A stretch of DNA of 44,105 nucleotides, from the NCBI GenBank assembly GCA_027531445.1, contig JAPZRK010000079.1:1-44105 (forward strand). Reading direction: 5' to 3'. Below, piece after piece: positions 24,473 to 32,983 of the stretch. Position 1 is the first letter of the stretch. Every line of letters begins with the position of its first letter. Under the pieces are notes generated by a model. That model saw only the letters and a program-made list of their open reading frames with translations. It ran no database searches and had not been told where the DNA came from. Made by a program: the position numbers and the translations under genes. Source of the stretch: Leptospira sp. (GTDB lineage: Bacteria > Spirochaetota > Leptospiria > Leptospirales > Leptospiraceae).

Positions 24473-26572
24473 ATGACCTCTTTAAAAATAGGTGCCAGTT
24501 TAAATACCCGATTAAGAAAATTACTCTTAATCCAGACTATTCTCATCCTATTTTTCACGATCTTGTTTTTATCGCAAACCGTTTTGGAATACATTCGATT
24601 TCAAAGGATTGGCCAAGGTGTAACCTATTCAAGCCTTGTGTTAAACGGATTAATCGAATTATCCTTTGAAAGATCAGTCAGCCAAATCGGATTGGCTTTA
24701 GACTCTCCATTGCCAGAGGAATTTGTTGTCCTTCTCAAAAAACAAAGAAAATTGGGAATGGATATTTTGAATCAACTGATCGCTGATGCCAAACAATCTC
24801 AAGACCCGAACACAAACAAAGCAATTGTTATCTTAGAGAAAGAAATTGCTGTATTAGATTCCATTCGCAGGCAGGTCGACATTGATATTTCCTTGAATAA
24901 GGCGGATAGGAACGTTCAGCTTACATCATCCTTTTCGGAAATATTTCCCGCAACACTTGAGAAAATAGAGGCGGCACGAATCTTTTTCCCAACGTCTACT
25001 GAATCTTTAGAAATACAAAACCTACTCAGTATTATGCGTTTGTCATGGGAGATTAGGGAGTATTCTGGAAGAGAAAGAACCTACTGGGCAATCGCCACCT
25101 TACAAAAAAAAGCTCCAACGGAAACAGAAAAAGCAAAAATTAAGATGTTGAAGCAAAGGAGTCTCTCAACTTGGAATCGGCTCGAGCGAATATTGGAAAC
25201 AAAGGTTCGATCTGAGCTTATTAACCAACAAATTAAAATAGCCAAAGAAAGTCATTTAGTAGAATATTCAAAATATCTTACACAACTAGAATCTCAGCTT
25301 GAAACAGGCAAGGAGGTGGATGATTTCAATGCATTCTTTAAAAAGTCTTCCGATGCATTGTCCACTATCGAAGATCTTTGCCATTTAACTTCCCAAGCTA
25401 TTGCTACGGAAATTCAAAGTGAATCTAGATCTTTGCTGTTGATTATAATCGTAGTGATTTTAATATTTGCTGTCGGGATTGGCTTTAGCATTTATTCCAT
25501 AATTAAAATTCAAAAAGAAGTTGTGGCAAGGTTGATTCATGCCGCTTCGTTGCTAAAAGATTTAGCAACAGGAAAAACAGATCAGAATTTGACGATTTTA
25601 CCTGAAGATCCCATTGAGGTGCAAGAACTGATACAAGCATCCATCATATTTCGAGAAGATATGAAAAAGAGACAAACACTCTCAGCCAAAGTCAAAAATG
25701 CGAGCGAAAGCATTCTTGGATCCATTCAGTATTTAGCTCAAGCGGTCAAAGGGCAGTCCAACGAATCCGATGAAATAGCGGCGGCCATGGATGAGGTGAA
25801 TGGGAGTGTTGAAGGTATTTTATCTATGTTGGATCAAAACATAGAAAGTTTTTCTGAAGTAAAAAGATTGAAAGCTACTTTTGAAGATGAGTTGACCGAC
25901 GTTATCAAAAGCCTTACCCAAACACAGGATAAATTCACAGAAATTGCAAATTATTCTAATAAGGGCAATCGCTCTCTTCTGAGTTTGCAAGAGTCAATGC
26001 AAAAAATCCATGAATCCTCTGAGGAGATGACTCAAGTCTTAGAGCTGATTCAAGAGATTTCAGAACAAGTCAACTTACTATCGCTAAACGCCGCTATAGA
26101 GGCCGCAAGAGCTGGTCAAAACGGACGTGGATTTGCCGTTGTCGCAAGTGAGATTTCAAAGCTTGCAGAAAGAACGGAAATTTCTATTGGCAACATTTCA
26201 AATTTACTCAGCACAAATTCGAGCGAAATCGATCACGGATTGGAACGAATTTCAGAAACGGTGAAGATCATCAACGCATCAGAGAAAAGTGTTGGGGCAC
26301 TATCTTCAAACTTGGATCATCTAAAAAACGTTATACATAGACAGATCGAGACCAGTGAAAAGATGAATCAAAATTTATCAGAATTTGAACGCTCCAATCA
26401 CTCCGTTAGTGAGGCGACAGCTGAAGAAAGAAAGGCAGTAACGCAAGTATCTTCATCATTGAATTTGCTCTATCAATCTATGAAAGATGCCACTTCTGCA
26501 ACAGAACAGATATCGATTGAAACACAAAGCCTGGTCAACCTCACATTGTCGTTAGAAAACGATTCGAAGTGA
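24473..26572 (+). CDS. Methyl-accepting chemotaxis protein
   Basis: Chemoreceptor of 699 residues. The first membrane helix is at about 17-38 and the second at about 320-346. The large periplasmic part between them (about 280 residues) is helical, containing FERSVSQIGLALDSPLPEEF, and may be a nitrate-sensor-like or double four-helix-bundle domain. A short linker leads to the signalling helices, whose hairpin tip near 530-560 reads EQVNLLSLNAAIEAARAGQ and GRGFAVVASEI. It is the third gene of an operon with an outer-membrane barrel and a DUF1566 lipoprotein, unlike the solitary receptor at 444. No CheR tether is visible at the C terminus. Confidence 0.93.
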   Translation: MTSLKIGASLNTRLRKLLLIQTILILFFTILFLSQTVLEYIRFQRIGQGVTYSSLVLNGLIELSFERSVSQIGLALDSPLPEEFVVLLKKQRKLGMDILNQLIADAKQSQDPNTNKAIVILEKEIAVLDSIRRQVDIDISLNKADRNVQLTSSFSEIFPATLEKIEAARIFFPTSTESLEIQNLLSIMRLSWEIREYSGRERTYWAIATLQKKAPTETEKAKIKMLKQRSLSTWNRLERILETKVRSELINQQIKIAKESHLVEYSKYLTQLESQLETGKEVDDFNAFFKKSSDALSTIEDLCHLTSQAIATEIQSESRSLLLIIIVVILIFAVGIGFSIYSIIKIQKEVVARLIHAASLLKDLATGKTDQNLTILPEDPIEVQELIQASIIFREDMKKRQTLSAKVKNASESILGSIQYLAQAVKGQSNESDEIAAAMDEVNGSVEGILSMLDQNIESFSEVKRLKATFEDELTDVIKSLTQTQDKFTEIANYSNKGNRSLLSLQESMQKIHESSEEMTQVLELIQEISEQVNLLSLNAAIEAARAGQNGRGFAVVASEISKLAERTEISIGNISNLLSTNSSEIDHGLERISETVKIINASEKSVGALSSNLDHLKNVIHRQIETSEKMNQNLSEFERSNHSVSEATAEERKAVTQVSSSLNLLYQSMKDATSATEQISIETQSLVNLTLSLENDSK

Positions 26573-26610
26573 AGGAAAGAACACAATCAATGTAGGTCCT
26601 CTATCTCGCT

Positions 26611-26675
26611 AAATGTGTTTTCAAATTTAGGTAATTGGGGGAGACTTACAGCTTTTAAGTTTTTTGAAATCGATC
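26611..26675 (-). repeat. Relic of the methyltransferase-HNH gene (partial duplicate)
   Basis: Bases 26611-26666 match 21749-21804 at 53 of 56 positions; that stretch encodes part of the methyltransferase domain (KAGSLPQLPKFENTF). The adjoining GATCGATTTCAAAAA (minus strand, 26675-26661) also matches the sequence just upstream of the methyltransferase start codon (22079-22065). The two matches overlap in CAAAAA. This looks like a copy of the gene with codons 1 to about 85 deleted by microhomology. The end of the DUF2817 gene uses its first bases, including the stop codon. Confidence 0.7.
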
Positions 26676-27779
26676 AATCAGGATTTTACAGATATCAGTT
26701 GTTTTACTTAAAACAATTTCTCTCCAATATTCCGATTGTGGATAAAAGTATCTAAAAAACCGCTCATCGACTTTGTTTCGATTGCTTTCAAACCAGGTTC
26801 CATGATGTCGTATCCGGTTTTCCGCAACGATCAGAAACGTAGCTTTTAAAGCTTTCCAAAATGTTAGATTACCAGTAGTTCCAAGCTCAACTGTGAGTGG
26901 ATAAATGCTCTTTTTGTTTGGAAAGACTTTCGGAAGAAAGTCGGTAAAATCGCCTGCAGTTTTGTAAAAAGCAGTTTCAGAATCGGGCCTAAGCAAAGGC
27001 AATCCCTTAACTATTTTTTGGATATTTTTATCTTCTGCACTTCCCAACTCTGCATTTTGAATCAGGCAAACTCCATTTTCCTTTCCATGCCCAGTATGTA
27101 TATCCAGATGCAATAATGAATTATACTTTACCAATTTTAGTTTAAAAAATTTCCGAAGTCTTTTTACAACTAACTCTGGTTTTTTTCCACCAAAATAAAG
27201 TCCTTTTTTAAACTCAAATTGGCCATTTGCCAATGCCTCTGAGAATTTTTTAATTCCCAAGCGAAACATAATGCCCGTAAAACGAAATATAAAAATAAAA
27301 TACTCAGAATACCAAAACGTAAACGGGAATTTCGGCATAAAAAATGAAGCGAATCGCTTATACCCTTTATTTTTTTCCTTTTTCGGGATCTTCTCACGGT
27401 TAAAGTAGAAATTTCGATTTAGATCAATGTTATTCTCGTTTACTCTTTTTTTATTTTGAAAACCGAATGAGTTAATTCCATGTAATAAAAGGATATCTGC
27501 TTTTAATTTCCATTCACCAGTCAAAAGATTATGCATAAAATTTCTTTGTATCGCACTACCAGCAAATCCTTCAACACCATGCACTCCCGAAGAAACGAGT
27601 ATTAGATGCTTTGATGGTTTTTTGTTTCTTCTGATCCACAAAACATCGATTGCATCGAAATCTTTTGAAAACTCAATCTGACTCAATTCAGAATATTGAT
27701 ATAAATTACATATCTTATGCGCTAATTGAACAAAGTCGTCTTTACTTTCCTTGTATGATTCAAAAAATAATTCTTTCAT
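26655..27779 (-). CDS. DUF2817 / M14-like zinc carboxypeptidase family protein
   Basis: Protein of 374 residues resembling the DUF2817 branch of the succinylglutamate desuccinylase/M14 peptidase superfamily. The zinc ligands are visible as H-x-x-E in SSGVHGVEGFAGS near residue 66-72, and as the later histidine in LLHLDIHTGHG near 223. RVNENNIDLNRNF near 115 is the substrate-binding Arg/Asn segment. The C-terminal LTVELGTTG near 300 supplies the probable catalytic Glu. No signal peptide is present. Substrate unknown (amide or peptide hydrolysis expected). The last residues DRFQKT and the stop lie in sequence shared with the methyltransferase-HNH locus, so the C terminus may have been replaced by recombination. 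Confidence 0.85.
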   Translation of the reverse strand: MKELFFESYKESKDDFVQLAHKICNLYQYSELSQIEFSKDFDAIDVLWIRRNKKPSKHLILVSSGVHGVEGFAGSAIQRNFMHNLLTGEWKLKADILLLHGINSFGFQNKKRVNENNIDLNRNFYFNREKIPKKEKNKGYKRFASFFMPKFPFTFWYSEYFIFIFRFTGIMFRLGIKKFSEALANGQFEFKKGLYFGGKKPELVVKRLRKFFKLKLVKYNSLLHLDIHTGHGKENGVCLIQNAELGSAEDKNIQKIVKGLPLLRPDSETAFYKTAGDFTDFLPKVFPNKKSIYPLTVELGTTGNLTFWKALKATFLIVAENRIRHHGTWFESNRNKVDERFFRYFYPQSEYWREIVLSKTTDICKILIDRFQKT

Positions 27780-27942
27780 TTTTTTGCGAAAATTCTACTG
27801 CCAAAATTGGGCTTACTTTTTAATACGATTCTATATCTAGTATTAGAAGGCACTTATAATTCAGACTTACAATCATCGATGGATATATAAGACGACACGA
27901 AAAAAATTGACGTAGTACTCCGAACTTCATAGGGTCGTATGT

Positions 27943-29481
27943 ATGCAGATTTTTTTAACGATTTTTTGGTTTTTTTTGGTATCTTTCGCTATTTCTTGTG
28001 TCCCTCAAATTCCAAGATCAGATGCTTCTGTTTTAAATCTTTTGAGAGCCGTTACCGAAGGTAATTCCAACTCGCTACAATCGACAGCCTCAACCACTCC
28101 TTCAAATTCCTCTGCCAGTTTGACAATTTCATATCCACTCTCCCAGTATGTTTTTCTGGTTTCAACCGCCATCCCGACATTAAATCCCACGGTAAATCAA
28201 ACCGTTACTAGTTGTTCTGTGACTCCCAGTCTGCCAACGGGCTTAACTTTGAATGCGTCAACGTGTACGATCACGGGCACGCCCACCGCACAAACCGCTC
28301 GTGCAAGTTATACGGTAACCGCATCTTCTGCCTCCGGAAACGCAACAACAAGCGTTTCGATCCGAATCAGCAACACTTCTGCAATTGCGGTGATCGGACA
28401 GGCAGGCTCTTTTATAACATCCAATCTCGGTGCGACAGCCGACAACACATTGAATCAACCTAGTTCTGTTAGAGCAGACTCCTCAGGAAATCTTGCCGTC
28501 TCCGATTTTGGAAATAGAAGGATACTTTATTACACCCAAGCAAACATTTCAGCTGGCATTTCACCTGGTATTGACATACGTGCCACCAGAGTTTACGGCC
28601 AACAACTCTCGTTTACCTGTTCTGCAAGTTTCAATGACTATACAGGCACCTGCACCAACGGAACAGCAAATGCAAACAACATGGCTAGCCCGCAGTCTGT
28701 CTTTTTAGACAACAGTGGCAATATCTTTGCAGAAGCTGGCAATCGGGTTCTCGTTTTTTCGAGTAATGCAAGTTTAGCGGCAACAAGGGTTTATGGGCAA
28801 CTTACGAGTACGAACTTCACTTCATCTACCGCCAATAATGGCGGGACTGTCACTGCAAATACAGTCTCAAATGTCCAACAAACAGCTCTAGATTCTTCTG
28901 GCGGTTTGTATCTTTGCGATTCTTCCAATAATAGAGTGTTATACTATCCTAGTGGAAGCACCACGGCTTCGAGAGTCTATGGTCAACCTGATTTTTCATC
29001 CTCCACTGCAAACAATGGAGGAATCTCTGCCAATAGCTTGAGCAATCCCACGGGTGTCGCCCTAGACTCGAATGGAAATGTTTACATTGCCGATCAAAAC
29101 AACAATCGTATCCTTCGCTATACTGGGACCGACACCAATGCAACGACTGTTTATGGGCAGGCTAACTTTACAACTTCAGCTACAGGGGTCACTGCCACCA
29201 CTTTGAATACCCCTTGGATGCTTGCCATTGACCGATCGGATAACTTATTTGTTACCGATTATGGAAACCGAAGGGTCTTGGTGTTTCCGTCAGGATCTAC
29301 AACGGCAGCTCGAGTTTATGGGCAAGGATCGTTTACCTGCGGTTTAGCAAATACAAATGGGTCATGTGCAACAACAGGCGTTACCGCAAATGGTCTAAAC
29401 AATCCACGGGGTGTGTCTGTAGATGCTTTTGGAAATGTCTATATAGCAGATACCGGAAACAATCGAATTCTGATATATTAA
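27943..29481 (+). CDS. NHL-repeat beta-propeller lipoprotein with Ig-like domain
   Basis: Exported protein of 512 residues. The signal peptide ends in VSFAISC (Cys19). A Ser/Thr-rich linker leads to a putative-Ig (He_PIG-like) domain at about 60-145 (SLPTGLTLNASTCTITGTPT). The remainder is an NHL beta-propeller with about six blades, each with a signature such as VSDFGNRRILYY, YIADQNNNRILRY or YIADTGNNRILIY, separated by a recurring VYGQ motif. Composition is rich in Ser, Thr, Asn and Ala, as for surface proteins. NHL propellers bind proteins, sugars or nucleic acids. The cyclase gene follows 17 bases later, suggesting that this lipoprotein is made together with a cyclic-nucleotide signalling enzyme. 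Confidence 0.9.
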   Translation: MQIFLTIFWFFLVSFAISCVPQIPRSDASVLNLLRAVTEGNSNSLQSTASTTPSNSSASLTISYPLSQYVFLVSTAIPTLNPTVNQTVTSCSVTPSLPTGLTLNASTCTITGTPTAQTARASYTVTASSASGNATTSVSIRISNTSAIAVIGQAGSFITSNLGATADNTLNQPSSVRADSSGNLAVSDFGNRRILYYTQANISAGISPGIDIRATRVYGQQLSFTCSASFNDYTGTCTNGTANANNMASPQSVFLDNSGNIFAEAGNRVLVFSSNASLAATRVYGQLTSTNFTSSTANNGGTVTANTVSNVQQTALDSSGGLYLCDSSNNRVLYYPSGSTTASRVYGQPDFSSSTANNGGISANSLSNPTGVALDSNGNVYIADQNNNRILRYTGTDTNATTVYGQANFTTSATGVTATTLNTPWMLAIDRSDNLFVTDYGNRRVLVFPSGSTTAARVYGQGSFTCGLANTNGSCATTGVTANGLNNPRGVSVDAFGNVYIADTGNNRILIY

Positions 29482-29498
29482 TTTTTAAAGGACGACTC

Positions 29499-30845
29499 AT
29501 GGCACAAATTAACCTCCAACTATTAGATGAAAAAATGGCCAGGGATTCAAAATACATTGAACCTTCAATCTTCACCTCCATTAAAAATTTTGTTCAAACT
29601 AGTGAGCCAGTTGCACTGGCAAATATAAACACAAATCGCCTTGCAAATCGATTCAAAGAAGATAGACTTAAGACTCTCAAAGCATTTTTATACCTAACAA
29701 AATCTGGGGTCTTTGATATGGAATGGGCAGTTCATTGCCCACATTGCAATGGATCCCAACAAGTATCAAATAGTTTGGCGGGAATCCAACACGAAGGAAG
29801 ATGTGAAGCATGTTTAATTGACTTCGAAGCAAACTTTGATAAACAGACAGAGATTCGCTTTAAGATCAATCCAGCTATTTGCGAAGTTGGAAACATTCAC
29901 CCATTTGATCTCAATCTGAACTCGCACGAAACTGAACCTGGCATCTCACTCCAATTCGATCCGAAAAGTGAACATTTTCTTGAGGTAAATGTAACTCAAG
30001 GCGTATACGTTCTCGCCAACGTAGCCGAAAAAAAAATACAAGTCATACGTGTTCCTAATGATCCATCGCCGAACGCGACTGAATTGGAATTACGATATTC
30101 CGAATCTACCCCATCTTTAAACAATCTATTACTAAAAAATTCGGGAACGTTATCTTTAACTATTAAAAATGAGACAAACAGCGAACAAGAATTTGTATTC
30201 AATAGATTGAAAGAACCTGATTGGGCTTCCGCCGCTTTGGTTTCGACTCTACAAGAGTTTCGAGATTTATTTTCAAAGGAAATGCTGTCAGGAAATGAAG
30301 CTTTTTCTATCAAAAATCTATCCTTTATCTTTACGGACATTAAAAGTTCGACTGAACTTTACGAAAAGTTAGGTGATTCAAAAGCATTTTATCTTGTTAA
30401 AGAACATTTTAAAATTATGGAAGAAGTCGTAAAACAGCATAATGGTGGCATAGTGAAAACCATCGGAGATGCCGTCATGGCGGTGTTTTCTAGTCCAAGT
30501 TCAGCCATGGCCTGTTCTATGGAAATGATAGAAGCTTTTGATCGATTTAATACTGCTGGTGGAACGCGAGATAAAATCATTATCAAGGTAGGTATTCACT
30601 CTGGACCATGTATCGCAGTAACCTTGAATGATCGCATTGATTACTTTGGAACCACCGTAAACACTGCGGCACGAGTTCAAGGTTTGTCAGATGGCCGCGA
30701 TGTAATGCTCTCTGATCGTTTTTTCATCGAAAGCCAAGCTGACCGAATGCTCCATCCTGAAAAATGGAGCATCGACAACTTTACTACAAGTCTGAAAGGA
30801 TTGTCTGAAAAATTTAAGATTCACAAAATCGTGAAAATAGAATGA
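29499..30845 (+). CDS. Class III adenylate/guanylate cyclase with DUF5939-like zinc-ribbon N domain
   Basis: I chose the ATG at 29499, preceded by AAAGGA, which gives 448 residues; a longer frame overlaps the NHL gene. The N-terminal part (about 1-240) resembles DUF5939 and has a zinc ribbon HCPHCNG ... RCEACL near residues 78-105. Residues about 270-445 are a class III cyclase domain. Metal-binding aspartates are in FIFTDIKSSTELY near 278 and KTIGDAVMAVF near 320, and the transition-state Asn and Arg are in VNTAARVQ near 387. The enzyme should make cAMP (or cGMP) from the nucleoside triphosphate in the cytoplasm. The substrate-specifying residues were not assigned. Confidence 0.92.
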   Translation: MAQINLQLLDEKMARDSKYIEPSIFTSIKNFVQTSEPVALANINTNRLANRFKEDRLKTLKAFLYLTKSGVFDMEWAVHCPHCNGSQQVSNSLAGIQHEGRCEACLIDFEANFDKQTEIRFKINPAICEVGNIHPFDLNLNSHETEPGISLQFDPKSEHFLEVNVTQGVYVLANVAEKKIQVIRVPNDPSPNATELELRYSESTPSLNNLLLKNSGTLSLTIKNETNSEQEFVFNRLKEPDWASAALVSTLQEFRDLFSKEMLSGNEAFSIKNLSFIFTDIKSSTELYEKLGDSKAFYLVKEHFKIMEEVVKQHNGGIVKTIGDAVMAVFSSPSSAMACSMEMIEAFDRFNTAGGTRDKIIIKVGIHSGPCIAVTLNDRIDYFGTTVNTAARVQGLSDGRDVMLSDRFFIESQADRMLHPEKWSIDNFTTSLKGLSEKFKIHKIVKIE

Positions 30846-30851
30846 GCTTCG

Positions 30852-32768
30852 TTATTTAAAATCCTGAATGAATTGTATCATTTCTTCTGCAATGATGGGT
30901 TTTGACCAAAGAAATCCTTGCGCGTAATCGCATTTAAGTTCGGTTAACTTTTGCTTTGTGGATTCATCCTCGACGCCTTCGGCGATGGTTCTTAATCCCA
31001 TTCCCGAAGCCATTTGTATAATTGCTTTTACAATCGCCTCATCTTGGTTGTTTTCACTCATTTTTTTGATAAATGATTGGTCGATTTTGATCTGTTCAAC
31101 TTGGAATTTTTTGATATAGCCTAAATTCGAATAACCAGTTCCAAAATCGTCTATGGAAAACTTGATCCCTAAATTTCGTAAACGCAATAGTGCATCAAGT
31201 AAAACATTAGAATCATCAATGAGAATCGATTCTGTCATTTCGATTTCCAAACATTGTGGTGGTAGACCAGAATCATTTAATGCCTTGATAACGATTTCTT
31301 CGATATTACCTCGTTTGAATTGTATGGCCGACACATTTACGGCGATAGAAAGGTCTTCAAACCCCATCTCATGCCATTTTTTACACTGACGACAAGCCTC
31401 TTGCAATACCCAATCGCCGATATCGATGATTAGTCCAAACGTTTCTGTGATAGGAATAAAGGATAAAGGAGAAATCACTCCTTTGTGCGGATGTTTCCAA
31501 CGAATTAAGGCTTCAGCACCTATCAACCGATTATCGGTGAGTGAAACCTTTGGTTGATAACAGAGATAAAATTGGTTTTCCAGGATTGCTGTTCTTAAGT
31601 TCAATAACAAACTTAATTGTTCTTGGGTATCCACGTTCATCTTTGTATCATAGAATACAAATCGATTTTTGGTAGTTGCTTTGGCGCGGTCCAAAGCGAG
31701 ATTTGCTTTTTTCAAAAGTGCATCAAATTCAATGTCATCATCAGGAGCAATCGCAATGCCCAATGAACAAGTGGTTACATAATCTATTGATTTCAGACGA
31801 AAGGGGATCGTCATTTGATTCATGATTTCGATGGCAACTTCAAAAACTATATCCAAGTCATTATGCGAATCCACAATGATCAAAAATTCATCGGCACCTA
31901 AACGTGCAATGGTATCCGCTTCCCGCATAATTCCCGATAACCTGTGCGCCACTCTTAGAATCAACTCATCTCCAATGCTATGACCCAATGAGTCATTGAT
32001 AGTTTGAAAATTATCAAGATCCAAACTAATCAAAGCGATCTTTCCATGGCTTGCTTTTGCGTGAAGATATGCCTGCTCAAATCGATCTCTAGCGAGAATT
32101 CGATTCGGCAAACTAGTAAGCAAATCATGATTTACCATATGTTCTACAAGAAGAGTCGAACGTGTAGCTTTGTTTTTTTCTTGGATGGCCTTATCCATCG
32201 AAACTTTCAATTCGTGTATCAAATACCATATGCTCAAACCAATCCCTGTGTAGAGAAGGATTGTATCCAAAACAATGGTAAAATCCAAGACACGAATTTC
32301 ATGAATGTATAAGCCGGCTATATTTACATATCCTAGAAAAAGAATAAAAAAGATTACATAGGCTAAAATAATAAAGAAAAGTCGATTTGCACCTAACGTA
32401 GCCGCACAGATCAGTATCCCTGAAAATGCAAGCAAACCTGGATCCCGAATGCCTGCATCGATCCAAATAAAAAAAGAAAAACTAAACGTTAAAATCCAAA
32501 GGAGTAAAGACCTTGCTATATAAATCTTCCTTTGCCAGATAAAAAAGTATACCAAAAGTAAAGAAATCGCCGCTGACAATTTCGCCGTCGTTTCGATCAC
32601 TCGAACATTTTGAAATGTAAAAACAATCGACACAACGAACATCAATTCGGCTGTCCAAAACAATTGTAATAATCTGCGGAATTGAAACTCCTCTGGATCT
32701 TTTTCCAAACCAGTTTTTGATTCGAGGGAGAAAATGCCTAAAAACTTGAATAAGAACGGTACTTTCAT
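30852..32768 (-). CDS. Membrane GGDEF-EAL protein, probable c-di-GMP phosphodiesterase
   Basis: Protein of 638 residues. Seven or so hydrophobic helices (about 35-190) form an integral membrane sensor. The GGDEF domain (about 205-365) has a degenerate active site, RLGADEF near 293 in place of RxGGDEF, so cyclase activity is doubtful and it may only bind GTP. The EAL domain (about 385-635) looks fully active: GAEALIRWKHP near 419, EMTES, DDFGTGYSNLGY, KIDQSFIKKM and AEGVED. The expected reaction is hydrolysis of c-di-GMP to pGpG, opposing the cyclase at 13791. It is convergent with the nucleotide cyclase, with only 6 bases between stops. Confidence 0.93.
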   Translation of the reverse strand: MKVPFLFKFLGIFSLESKTGLEKDPEEFQFRRLLQLFWTAELMFVVSIVFTFQNVRVIETTAKLSAAISLLLVYFFIWQRKIYIARSLLLWILTFSFSFFIWIDAGIRDPGLLAFSGILICAATLGANRLFFIILAYVIFFILFLGYVNIAGLYIHEIRVLDFTIVLDTILLYTGIGLSIWYLIHELKVSMDKAIQEKNKATRSTLLVEHMVNHDLLTSLPNRILARDRFEQAYLHAKASHGKIALISLDLDNFQTINDSLGHSIGDELILRVAHRLSGIMREADTIARLGADEFLIIVDSHNDLDIVFEVAIEIMNQMTIPFRLKSIDYVTTCSLGIAIAPDDDIEFDALLKKANLALDRAKATTKNRFVFYDTKMNVDTQEQLSLLLNLRTAILENQFYLCYQPKVSLTDNRLIGAEALIRWKHPHKGVISPLSFIPITETFGLIIDIGDWVLQEACRQCKKWHEMGFEDLSIAVNVSAIQFKRGNIEEIVIKALNDSGLPPQCLEIEMTESILIDDSNVLLDALLRLRNLGIKFSIDDFGTGYSNLGYIKKFQVEQIKIDQSFIKKMSENNQDEAIVKAIIQMASGMGLRTIAEGVEDESTKQKLTELKCDYAQGFLWSKPIIAEEMIQFIQDFK

Positions 32769-32983
32769 TTTTTGAAGAGATAAGGACAGTCTACTTTTAT
32801 AGGCAATTTTTTCGATTTCGCAATCAGAAAATTTTGATGCGAGGAGATTTGTCCCTTGTTTGAGAGTCCGATTTTAGCTGACAATAAAAAGGTAAATTTC
32901 TTTCCAACTCCAAGGGATTTCCCCAGGCAAAAAAGCCCTGAACTCTACCTACATATCCCCGACGGAGATCCCGCCTGTGCGAC

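Noticed and set aside
28005..29143. Several open frames opposite or alongside the NHL gene
   Set aside because: They mirror the repeated NHL codons; low-complexity repeats keep several frames open.
29364..29498. Upstream extension of the nucleotide cyclase frame
   Set aside because: It reads across the last NHL blades in another frame; the ATG at 29499 has AAAGGA upstream.
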